Positions 25,801 through 39,091 of a stretch of DNA of 64,000 bases are shown in pieces. The stretch spans positions 2,587,501 through 2,651,500 of the forward strand of contig CAJHZI010000495.1 of assembly GCA_905160935.1 (NCBI GenBank). The letters are read 5' to 3'. Origin of the DNA: Enchytraeus crypticus. Its lineage: Eukaryota > Annelida > Clitellata > Enchytraeida > Enchytraeidae. The notes beneath the pieces were generated by a model that searched no databases, was not told the DNA's origin, and worked only from the letters and a program-made list of their open reading frames with translations. Position 1 is the stretch's first letter. Every line of letters begins with the position of its first letter. Position numbers and translations under genes: made by a program.

Positions 25801-28800
25801 TAATTAATATTATAATAATTAGTATTATAATAATTATTATAATAATTATTGTAAATTATCATAATAATATTATGATAATTAATAATAATTTATCTCTAGA
25901 GTCCGAGCAAACGAGAGGTTCAAGGTACACTTCCTATTCAGTCTGTTCAATAAAAAACCACTAAATCAGAAAAATTGTGCTCCCATAATAAACTTTGTTT
26001 TATCAAACCATTTTTATACTTTAAACTTTAATTTGGCCTATAGTTTAGAACACTAAAGTATCTAAAGTAGTTTCTTACTGGCTTCCTCAGCTTCAGTTTT
26101 GTTGAGTCAGAAAACAGAATGGAGCATAAGCTTGTCAACTCAACAGTTGACGATTGCTCAATTTCGTTTGCCATATCTACTTTATAAGCATATTCATTAA
26201 TTTTATTTCTTTCTAGTTTATAATTAAATTATATTTACTATGTACAATTCTTAATTTATTTAGCAAATAGATACACAAGTATAGGTCAGCAAATCACTAC
26301 ACACAAATTTTTAAATGCTATTAGTTGAACTCCATCACCTAGAGTAAATTCTTTTGGTTTCAATATAAATAGTTATTTAGGTAGGTTGTAGTGTGTTTAA
26401 CGTCAAGTTTCAGAAGCATAAGGCTTCTCTTCAAGACGACTCGACACACTCGAGCTACCGTCACAAAGCTAAATGTAACAGTAAGTTACTGCTAGACTTG
26501 ATAAGGGAAGCTGCTGAATACACATAGTTATTTACATTATTATTATTATTATTATTCCGTATAGTTACACACATGACATACCGCATGTGTTTACAATGTT
26601 TCCTTTCTTAAGTTTCTGTTTTTGTAGTTTTCGTTATTTCCTCCATTCCTTTTCATGGTTATTAGTAATCGTTGCCTTTTGTTGGCGCTCCAATAGCAGA
26701 CGGCGCGGATTTAAGAATAACCTCCAACACCCTGGGGATTTTTTACTTTCAAAGCTGTCTACACGCGGTCTTCCAAAGTGGTCACCCACAATTTACTAAC
26801 CGCGTGCAGCGTGGCTTTACTTCAACTGACGCGCAGCTTAACTGAGTGCGCTAAATCCCCCCCTGAATATAAATTAAGAACATCCTGTTCTTAATTTATA
26901 TTCAGTTAATGAGACTAAAAATAAAGATGTGTTACGAATATTGTGATTAATACTGAAATAATACTTCACATCAACAAGATTGTAACACTGATTAACTCAT
27001 TTTAACATCACATTAAAGAGATCTTCGATACTATAAATATAAATAAATAAACCAATGAAATGTGTAGAATTAACAAAAAACTGATTATCAGTTGACAGTA
27101 TATGGACTGTCTAGTAGGTTGGCGTTTTTTTAATACGTAAAAAAACTTCAAATAAGCAAAAAGAAATTAACAATGAGAGATTCAAACTTTAACGTTGTTG
27201 TAGAAGACTACGAGCAGCCCGTTAGAGTTAACCATGGCCACGTAACCCTCAGTCAATAACCCAGGCCTGCACTGAGTGAAGTCCACAACGTTGGGAAGTT
27301 TAGACCTCACTAGGGACTTCTTATGGGTTAAAGTCACTTTGGAGGCAGAAGGGTTGACTGTTAGAACCTGCAAAGATACAATAGTAAGAATAAAATTGAT
27401 TTGTGAGTTAAAAACTAAGAAGCCACAGTGTACTGATTGTAATTGTCATTAAGCGGATTGCAATGTTTATAAGCTGTAAGAATGATAAATTATTGCAGTA
27501 GTTAATAAGTATCTGCAGTATAAGTGATAGTAATAATTATATCACGAGGAGAGCTTACAGGTTCGGAGAGGACTGGAAGTCTGGATTCTGGAAGTATTAC
27601 TTTTCGTTGGAAAATCATTTAGATCATTTGAATTAATGTTTTAGTTGCTGGTTTAGCTTTATTATGTTTGCGTCAAAATTCTTCTTTTCTATTTTTAATA
27701 AAAATGTTAACAAGGCCAGAACCCTCAAGGCCAAGGCCAAAACCTCCAAGACCAAGGCCAAGGCCGTAACTATAATGACCAAGGCCAATGCCAGGACCAT
27801 AATGACCAAGGCAAGGCCAAGGCCAGGACTATGACCAAGGCCAAGGCCTTTAACGTCAATTGGACTAGAAATTTAAATTTTAAGCAGCCACAACTTTCGA
27901 TATATTTTGAATGATAAGAGCAGAATTAGAGATTAAAACGATATATCAAATGCTGAAAATAACATATTGAATACACCACAATGACGCTGTTTTAACGTTC
28001 CTATTTGCTACCTTCATAGCAGAAGTAGCAAAGAAGAGGCTAATATATTACTAAAATCAGATTAGATATAGACACAGATCCGATAGGAACTAAAGTCCTT
28101 AATAGAGTATGAATTTCTTACAAATCACTGCTACACCTTAGAAACATAAGGGTTTCCAACACTGAATCACAAATTCGAGCGCGGTGAGGTCTAACTATGA
28201 GGCAGCTTTGTGAAAATATTCTCTCAACAGCAGCACATGTGGCAGGCAGACAAAGAATACGTTGAAATAAAAACAATGGCTAAATTGAGTTGATGCAGGA
28301 GAGTTTGCACTGCCAATCAAAAAGACTAAAAATAAGTAGCAGCTTCCACAAAAAAATATTTTTTTAAATAATGGGCCCAAGGAATTTTGGCCTTGGCCTT
28401 GATCAAGGCCAAGGCCAGGGTGCAAGGCCAAGGCCAGAACTTGCAAGGCCAAGGCCAGAACTTGCAAGGCCAAGGCCAGAACCCACAAGGCCAAGGTCAA
28501 GGCTTAGTGGCCTTAAGGCCGGCTCAAGGCCAAGGCCTAAAATCACTGATTTTTATTATATTTTACTTATAAGATTGTCTACGTAGTTTATCTGTTGCTA
28601 CACGAGTAGTAAACTTAAGCTCTTTATATTACAAATATCATATCTCCACATACTGCAGGGTTCTTATCCAATGCAAAAGATATGATGTGATACTAAAAAC
28701 ACCACAATAATGAAATAAATATACTCTTAAAGTATACACATCATACATAATCCATTGATTATCATATTTTGTATCTTCTGAGCACATGCCGCAATCAGAC

Positions 28801-31800
28801 GGTATTAAAATAAATGCTGTTATCAATTTAGAATACTCAACAAATACCCTAAACGCTTTTCAATTGAACCGTTTAATCTAATATCCACAGCACTTACCAA
28901 TCTTACCAGCCAATTCCAAGAGATAGCTACCAATGGTTATATTGATGAGATAGCCCCTTTTGGATTTTATGAACACTTTTTTGAGCTTTTTAAGTGGATA
29001 ACTGATCGTCGCTAATTCGATCGGTTAAGCCTCTATCGCCTTGCATAATACCGCGGCCTTCAATGTTCTCAGTTACAGCTTGCTACCAGAGCGAGGATTG
29101 GAGGTGGTGTGTTTTAAATTAGGCGCGTACGAATGAATCGAGCTTGTCGCTTGGCCGCAACGATTTATACATCCAGGTGGCGCTAGCCAATAGCAGAGCA
29201 CTAAAGCTTAGAGTTCTTAAAAAAATTACGTTACCAACTCGACTTGAAGTTAAAAATGGTTCAGAAAATTCAAAAAGCGAATATTACGTCATTCAGGCAA
29301 TCAGGACCCATTCCAGAACTAGCAATTGGCAACTTATATCGATGTGCTATCAAATTGCCCATTAAAGACATGTGTGGATTGAATTTCATCACTCTTATCC
29401 ATTTTCAATACCTGAATAAATAATTCAACAATTAGTACCTTGCACTTGAGTTTCTTTCCCACAGGAAATTTTTTCTCTGGATGTTTTAGCGGAACCTCTG
29501 CGAGATGAAAGATAGGAATAAATCCCCGCAAGTAGGTAGATATCTTCACCGACACCCCATTCTTGTGGTACTTCTTGATCGTACACTGCAATACAATGCA
29601 ATTAATAAAATAATAATTAATCAAACTACCTCTAATATTCAGAATTTTGACAACAACAACAATGCGATTAAAGTGCTACTGTTGTCCATGACAACATCAA
29701 GCACTACAGAACCAAATCAAAACTGATGAGCAGAATGTGGGTGGCCAATAAATGGTGTGAATTATAATCCGGGTAATCAGTACAAGGAAGGGTACTAGCG
29801 GAATGGAGGTTTACATGTTGGTCTCAGTTCATGGACATTAGGTGGATAGGAAAAATCAGAGAGAAAAGCTTTTAACCGTCTACAATGTGTGTAAAGTAGG
29901 AAAGGCAGATCAGGAATAGATGAGGGAGTGCGCAGAGTGGAAGGAAGAGAATTTCTGAACTGTGGCACACCACGCTGGAAGGAGTGCCTAGACAGCTTGC
30001 CGCAACAAGGAATGCTCGGTCTCTCTAGAGTAACTAACTTAGAGGACCTGGTGGACGACTGCCTGGAGGTAGGGTGCCCCACTTGTAGCAAATGAGACAT
30101 GTAAACATTACCCGGTGTAGTGATGGACTTCTGCGTTAGAAAAACTTTCCTGGATAGAATTAGCTCTCTAACTTTGAGCCAATTCAAGGACTTGAGGATT
30201 GATCGACTCACAAAAAGTAACCATTGATAATATATTCATTACATTCAAATATAATTTCCTAATTATAATTTGTTATATGCGTATATCTAAATTTAATTAT
30301 AATTTGACACAAAAATGTCTAACCAGTCCAAAATGTCTTAATATAAAAATTTGGCTATTGTTATTAGAAAAACGTTCACAGAATGTTTAGCCTAGAAAAC
30401 ATGGCCTATGCAATATTATTATATTTCATAAAATTATAACACAATCACAGAAACCGAAACTCGTAGGAAAGGAAAAGTTGATTTTTTAAATACCAAAGTT
30501 GTGAAACTAATGAAAGTTAAAATTAAGAATAGTTTAAATGTCAATTTCTTATAGGAGAAGGCTTTTTTTACCTCAACAAGCATAGCTGGTTTCAGATCAG
30601 AATAGGAAAAGATTTCTTGCTCCAATATATTTCTGCATTTACAAAGAGACATAAAACATTTACTAAAATATTCACAAATTCCTCAGTTCACTTAAATTGG
30701 CACTATTTTTATAATGTAATTAATTTTCCTAATATGTACTAGGGACACTAAAGAAAAGACCAACGGTTAACTGCACCTATTAAGTCAACACCACTTGCAT
30801 TGTTTTAAATGTATTTCAAACTAACATCTTTAACGTAGCAAAAATAAAATTTCTCAAAATCAAAAGTCAGTACACATGATATACATACTATCACCCTCAC
30901 TATGTACACTTTGAAAAGAGCCTACAATCAGCAAAATATCAACCACGCTAATGAATACATTGCTTGCCTTCTAAGTAACTAATACGACTGAAAAACTTTT
31001 AATATCATTAACGTGCACCTAAACTTTTTACAATGAAGCATAAGCGACACAGTTATTCAGTAGTGAAGAAAACCAAATAAATATAAAATAAATATATCAG
31101 CATATACAAACCGTCGGCATGATACAATGACCTGACGATCTAAATGATTGAAACTCACCACACGACACCTGAAAGCATAAAGTTAATTAAACTGTCAAAG
31201 CAAATCTAATTAGGACCTATAATTTAGTACCGATGTCTCAATGTTATCATTGCTAAAACTAGAAAGCATGGGACCAAATATTAAGCCAAAAGTTGCACAT
31301 TTCCTTGAAAAGACAATACTGCAGTGAAGGGATGGAATCACTCTCGTTCAGTATTCTTCTTCTTCTTCAGTGCACTGCCAAGTGGCAGGTTCAAGGTACA
31401 TATTCATACTCAAAGTCTGCTTTCTCACACCATAAGAGCACTCCTTAGATCAACAAGTTAATCCCTTCACAAAGTCTATGCCTTATCCATACCTTATGTA
31501 GCCTATAGCTTGGGAAAAATATGGCTTCTGAGGTGATTTCCCGTTGCCTTCCACAGTTAGGTGGATTAATTACAATTTAATCCTGGGGGAAAATATTTCA
31601 TGGTGAGGTGGGTCCCCTCTTGCCATCCTCAGCTCCTGCCTTTAGTCGTCTTGTATGTACACGCGGCAGATTGTTTGCGGTTGCCCCATTCTGCAGTGGT
31701 CCAACCACACCCGAGCACAACATGGGGCATATCACACTAATATATATTATATTTTGCAAATGAGATACACCAATATATAAGTAAAGAGCAGCATAGCTAT

Positions 31801-33994
31801 TTCACAAGCTACTTACACTCCATACTGTGTTTAATCAAAGAGTTTTATAAAGTTAATTTTATTTACATAACTGTTTTTAAAGAAATGAATATCTCAGACT
31901 ACAGAATTAGTTTGTAAGCATGGAACGGAAATTTCCTGACACGTTTACAAAACAATTAATATACAGTACACAGACCTTCTAGTGCTGCCTCTCTTGTAAC
32001 TGTTATGTATATCCTTCATATCTTTAGCATCGATCTGCTTCACCTAAATCAGTAAATAAATAAAATTACAAAACAACCAATTAATGAGTCCGAGTCACTC
32101 CAGTCAAACAATCAGCCAATCAATTAGTCAGTCAATCAATCAGTCAATCAATCATCAAACAATTAGCCAATCAATTAGTCAGTCAATCACATTTGAAATT
32201 ACATCACTATATTTGTATGTTCAAGAAAAACATTCACGTATCGTGTTTTACTAGAACTAGAGTAGATCTATGCTCATGTTTATCAGTTAAGTGATCGACG
32301 TATTACATTATTAAGAATTAACTCCTCTGAGGTGGCTTCTCGTTGCCATCCTCAGTTGACTCTTACGACACGTGCAATTAACAATAGGTCAATTATTCAG
32401 TGTCCCAGAGACAACACCAGAAAGCAATGAATTATTACACCGTGTCACATGTAGTACAAAAATTTAAAAACAATAACAAAAAGTAAGAATTCAATCAAAT
32501 CAACGTACGCTGCAGTAAGCTTTGTATGACTTCCCACGCTGAAGATAAACACCCCGAACCTTGTCAACACTAAGCACCGTACAGTCAATGATGTCGCCAA
32601 ACTTGAGTGCTGAGAATAGATTACGAGGTGCCAAATCGGGCGCAACAAGATGTGTTAACTCTGTTAGCTGAATGATCTTCGTTACTGGGTGAACATACAG
32701 AACTGCTAACTTTATCTGCAGAAAATAATATATGTAACGCATCAGTAAACAAAATCAGTTATAATGTAGCACAATAGATAACACATTGAAAAAATCGAGT
32801 CGCATAGTGACGTAAGACTTTACACAAGTGATGAAATACAATGTAGAGTAGCACCAATAATATAAACCTAAAGACAGCTTTCACACAGCACAATAAATAG
32901 TACACTAAATGCAATTTTGTCGACAACAAACAAAATTATATATCTTAACAATCAAGTATACACAAAGAATGCAGAATTCTATTGAAATATGTACCGTCAC
33001 TATCGTGGAACTTAAAATGAGTGAAGTTAAGGTATTTTCAATCATGCATCAGAATCTTATACGATAGAACAAAATAAATCATTATAATATCTTACAACAG
33101 GCCATATAACATGGGTGTATTGTTAAATGAACACTAAACTACATGACAAAACACTTGCAATAGGGTATTTTTATATAAATTTGTACTTAAGACTTAGTCA
33201 GTTTAATATTAAAAAAGATCCTTTTCATAATTAAAAATATTGAATCTAAAACCCACTAGCACTTACCTCTTCATTGACAACGTATTTCGCCGTAGATGAC
33301 TCGAGATGATTGCGAGATACAAAACCTTTGTATTTCAAGAACTGAACCAAAAGTCCTTCGTCTGTAACCTACACTTTCAATGAGAAAAATCTTCAGTCAA
33401 TCTTAATAAACACCACCATTGAGAACAAAGCCAAATATATTTAACCAGAGAACAAAGTTAAATATTTCAATAAAAAACCCAAGCAAGTGCATGAAGCCGA
33501 TAATTGGCCACTGTTTTGTTATCCTATGATAAATTCAATGAGCTGGAAATCATCCCTATTGTCATTCTATTTTCCTAGAAACTATGCTACCGTCTAATTA
33601 GGGTTGAAAACTTGAATAACTGAAAACTTGAGTAGAAGTAAACTAGAAGAAGTAAACTAGTAGAAGTAAACTTGAGTAGAGGTTGGGATATGAAAGCAGA
33701 CAAGCCTTGTGAAACACATTGGCCCTTAGGTCTGGGTCGCACCCAAGTAATAAATCTCACATGTAGTGAGAGAGAATACAACAACCCACTCAGTCTCAAT
33801 AATTAACAGCTTCAAAAATGATAATGAGCTTTCAAAATCAAATTCTCATTCGAAAACAATATTAAATTTAATTTATATCATAGCCTTCAAAATGATGCAC
33901 TAAAATTTAAATGAATATTTTAATACTAATCCAAAGTTGCTTCAATGTTGAAAAATATAAAAAATAAATTTAAAACCTCTTTATATCTACATAC

Positions 33995-34026
<32 letters not shown>

Positions 34027-34724
34027 GTAATACTTATAATAATGTTTAACATCTGTTTCCTCATACAACGATGATGTCAGGGAAGTCCACCCATCACATG
34101 CCACTACAAAACTTAAATAATTTAATAAAACATGTAATGAACAGAAAGGAGATTCAAGACTAATAGTAAGTAAATTTGTAAATATTCAAAAGACGAAATG
34201 TTCAAAATTAAAACTTATAAAGTAAGAAGAGACAGGAGAAACATACTTGACTTATCGTGCAGGAAGCCACAAAACCTGGCAGCAATTGTTGTACACTCAG
34301 CTTCATGTTATCTGTTACCTGGTAAACAAAATTGCAAAAGATCTTGTGAATTAATTACACAAAATCTCGAACCAACAGAACATTTAAATAAATACGTGCT
34401 TCGCTTATTTCTAAGTTCAACTATAAACCCGTATATCTATAAATATCTATTTATAGATATACAACTACGATGCTTAACACACAAATAATTCAGCCATTTT
34501 TCATAAAATCCTATCAATAAGAATTTAAAATTTGACTAACTTTTACTACTTCTGAATTCTACTACTTAATTTTACAAAGTGTCAAACTTACTAGTCCTTC
34601 CATGCAAATACAGTTTTACAAATAGTGAATGAAAAACCTAGCATATAGAAGCATCAAATAACAAGAAATTAGTTGCCTGATCTAACAGAAATTAAAAAAA
34701 GAGAGAGAGAAAGAAAGAGAGATA

Positions 34725-34779
<55 letters not shown>

Positions 34780-37700
34780 GCCATAGACAGAAAGCGAGAC
34801 AGAGAGAAATGCATAGTATATAATTACCATAGATCTATGCACAAGTCTGGGATCAGCCACAATGTTAACAGTCCTCGACTCTCCCACAGCCAATCCAACG
34901 TTCTCCCCCCCACTGACCATACAGTGCAGCAGCTGTCCTATAGTGAGGTCTTCCTTGACCTCATCTGAAACACATAACACTGGTCTACAAAAAAAATTTT
35001 GGAGCGCACAAACAATGGCATAGAGTGTCTTTAGTAGAGTTTTTCTTGCTGATTCCAAATCTATTTTCCGTTTTTCTCTATCACCCTCAGTTTTTGAGGT
35101 ATCTCAGTTTGAAATTTTACCAACTACGCACCAAAATAAGCATTACATTAATATGTAATTCTGTAACATTTACAAACTTAGTTCAGCCTATAAATACGTC
35201 TACAGAACTACTTACAATTTCTACAATCTCTTAAGAGTTTGACTTTCTCTTATGTTCTGCATCCGGGTCATCATGGTACAAAGTCCAGCAATAGTCCGCG
35301 AGCATTGAGGCATTCCATTTTACCTTGGTAACATGACTCCATGACCGATATGTCCTGAAGGAATCTAATCTCTATGTTCATCCCTAACAGCTCCGAGGTT
35401 TCCTGGAATGAAGTCAATATGGGAATCCAAAAAGTGTATTTCAGTGACATATTGCATCCCATTAGCCGATAGCACTCCCGCATATCCCTTACGCATTTTC
35501 TGCAGTTACGAACACGATGGTTTCCCAGAAAACCACTAACCACAGCATTAAAGGTTCTCTTCTGCAGCAGGTTCCATTCCTTCCATCTTGATACCAGTAG
35601 TTCTGATTGAGATTTTGACCACAACAATTCACGCACAATATCGTTCAGTTCGCCAGTTGTTATCAGGTGAGACTCGCTATTGTCATCCTGGATGTAAGCT
35701 GAGTCATATATATCTCCATCGTTATTCACATCAAGTACTTTCTCAGCTGCAGGAACATACGACACTTGTGGTTGAGGTACTGGAAGACTCTCACCATGTG
35801 GGATTGGTCTCCTGGCTGAAGCAATATCAGGATATGTGATACCACTACAATTCTTGACATGGAAGCCAGCTATAACGCTTAAACAGAAGTAGCAGTCAGT
35901 GACATGATCAAGAGGCTCACGCCACACCATGGGCACAGCAAATGGTATAGATTTCCTTCTACCAAACAAACCATTTACTGAGCGATATTGAGCATGTAGA
36001 ACAGATTATATGTGGAGCCCACTGTTTATCTTGATTGCCCATTTTACACCCAAAGTAAAGATGATATGCTGCTCGATCATGGATTGAGATCTTTCTCAAG
36101 TGCTTCTTGGGCACAAACTCTCCACAGACGTAGTAGAAGTTGTCTGGATCGTTCACACAACAACACCTAGCAGATGATTCTCCAGTGCGGTCTGAAATTG
36201 ACGTTGACAGTGCAGCCATTTTTACAAGAGGCAGAAGGTAGGAAGGTGGTATTGTGCTTACCGTCAAGGTTCAGAACCTCACAAATGCTCTTCAGCACGA
36301 TACGACACACTCGAGCTACCGTCGCAATATCTTGTACACGCTGACTATAACTTAACAAGTTAGACTAGCAAAATTATTAATTTGGCGTGTACTGCATTTA
36401 TAAGTTACAGGCGAAGTAAAATTGTGGTGTTTAATTAAGTTACTAAATTTTCTAACTATAATGCTTACTAGACTGTTGAAATTACATAAAAAGTAGAAAT
36501 CCATTCTACTTAGTTAATATTTAACTTTATTTCCTTGCATATAAGTTATATAAAAATATTATATTACTAAATTGAAGTTATATAATTATATATAGAATAG
36601 ATATTATGACAAAAATATTAGTTCAAAAATTATAATTTGTGTAAAACTTCAAAATGAGATAAGTCTCAATATCTCAGCAACTGAGGCTGATAGAGCAAAA
36701 CCAAAAGCAGATTTGAAATAAGCGTAAAAAATTACATGAGAAAAGTATAATATTGTAAGTTGTGCAAAATTTCTGTAAATCAGTGTAATCAATCAATTAA
36801 GTAATCAAAATTATATATGAGTAATCGTGCTAAAATCAATCCATTAGTCAATATCGTAGAATACAATCCATTCATCCATTTAAACACTCAATATATTTAA
36901 TCAGTTCATTTGCGTTATCAGAGAGCGACAATAATCAATCAATAAATCACGATCCCAGTTATTTATGATCCCATCGGTTATGCAGCCTGGCATGCTCAAC
37001 GGAAAATACTGGGTAAACCTTGTAAAAGTAATCTTTAAGCATATTACAAAAAATACCGTTTAAATATAGAAAATTATTCTACATTTCCAGATAAGTTCAA
37101 AAAGGTCACGAGCAGCCTGTGATGTTGTTGTCGTTCAATTATTGTTCGACTATAGAAACGTTTAACCCTTTGTTAGGCTGAGAAAATATAACATTCGACT
37201 GAACTAATTCCTTGCTTTGAACTGCTAAAGTCATGAAAATGACAAAGTAAGTCTCAACTACGAACCTCCCAACAGATTTTCAATAAAAGGTGAGGCAGAG
37301 TCTCTGGTGAGAAAAGCAGAAATTCCTTTCAAACCCAAATCAATGACATATCCGTGATCTTCAACACTGGCGACTGCTCCTACTAACACCTGAAATACAT
37401 CATCATCATTATCATCATCATCATCATTATCATCATCATCATCTTCCCTTTAATCTCAGTCTAACTAGTTTGTATAACCATTGTATAGTTTAACCATTGC
37501 ATAGTTTAACTAGTTTGGAGCTTAGTGCTTTAGTCACCTTCTACGACATAGGCAGTCACCAGTTGGTCTGTTCTTCGAACAATCTGGACACAGCATGGGG
37601 AAACAAACATCATCATTATCATCATCATCTTCCCTTAAATCCTAGTTTAACCAGGGTCGGGATAGGAATAGACTTTCATTTATCCATTCGTATAAGTTTT

Positions 37701-39043
37701 TGTAGCAATTTCTTGAGCCTAGGCGCTCACCAACTGAATGCCCTTTCTGACGCTGGTTTGGATCTAGTTTTTATGTTGCCTTCTACGACACGTACCTAAA
37801 TGTCTAAAAATTACAGCATTGTATAGTTATCATACAAACCATGCCAGTCTTGAGCGACGTTATCTCAGAGTTGACATCTCGAGGATTAAGGCTAAGCTTT
37901 ATCGACTTCCTGCCCTTTACGTTACCATCAATCTCCAGCACTTTACATCTCACCAACATTCCAACGTGAAATAGCTCACTCAGCGTAGGCATGCTCTGAA
38001 AATATGATACTTAGGAGTATAAATCGAATCAAATATCTCTCTATCCAGTATCCAGTTGGCAAAACAAATTTATCAATGTAACAAATGTGTTCAGGAAAAT
38101 TATAATGGTTTAGTCAGTTACCTTGATGCACAGGCATCTCAGCAAATACACAACCTTCATAACTGGCAGATGTCATTAAAATTCCATAATAAAAATAAGT
38201 AAAATTAACTGAATAATTTTGTAACATCCTCATAATGATTTAATGTAACATGTAACTTAGAATTTTTCATATGTATAGTTTTTACAACCAGAAATCACTT
38301 AGAAGTTACATCTAATAATTATAAAAGATATCCAAATAACATTATTTAACAAATTAAAATATATTCATGTAATAAAAATTGATACAAATTAACAAAGCAA
38401 AACAACAACACAGAATTAAAGTTCAATCTAGAATTAGAGTTTATCTTTGATAATATCAAGTACTGTGAAACCAAGTCAAGCCGACAACCAAAAAATTAAA
38501 CATCCATTAAAGGTGTATAACCAATATCAGGAAAACAATTCAGTGAAATAAAAATCTGTAGTGATGTGTGCTGTTGGGGACGTCCCTGACATCATCCCTG
38601 GATGAGGAAAAGGACATTAAACCTTTATTATTATTATTATTTATTATTTATTATTAATATAGCACACCAGTTCGGCATCAGAAAATTCATCTCCGTTGAG
38701 TTTTGAAAGGTTACTGAGCTGTTCGGTGAACGCTGAAGACAAATTGCTGATTATGACGGTGGCTTTAATACTTCCAGGCAGTGCTACAATCAATTCAAAC
38801 TCCAGGATCTCTTCCACACATCCCAACACCAAGCTACCCACAGCCATTATCTGCATAAACATACATAGTATGGAAATACGTCTCTTTAGCATTTTAGCAA
38901 AAAGACAAACAAACAATGTTGCATAAACCTGTCATTCAAATACTCTCAACAAATGCAGATAAACTGCTAAGTGGGATTGATATACAGCTATGCAGACCAT
39001 CTTAGAGTGTGAAAACTGATGCTATACTTAACATTTCTAAGAT

Positions 39044-39091
<48 letters not shown>

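Noticed and set aside
28195..28586. Leu/Ala- and Gly/Gln-rich frames of 60-100 codons
   Set aside because: They come from the AAGGCC minisatellite.
30434..30652. 72-codon minus-strand frame overlapping RRP5 exon 12
   Set aside because: Only the 30572-30632 part is exon; the rest reads through the donor into the intron.
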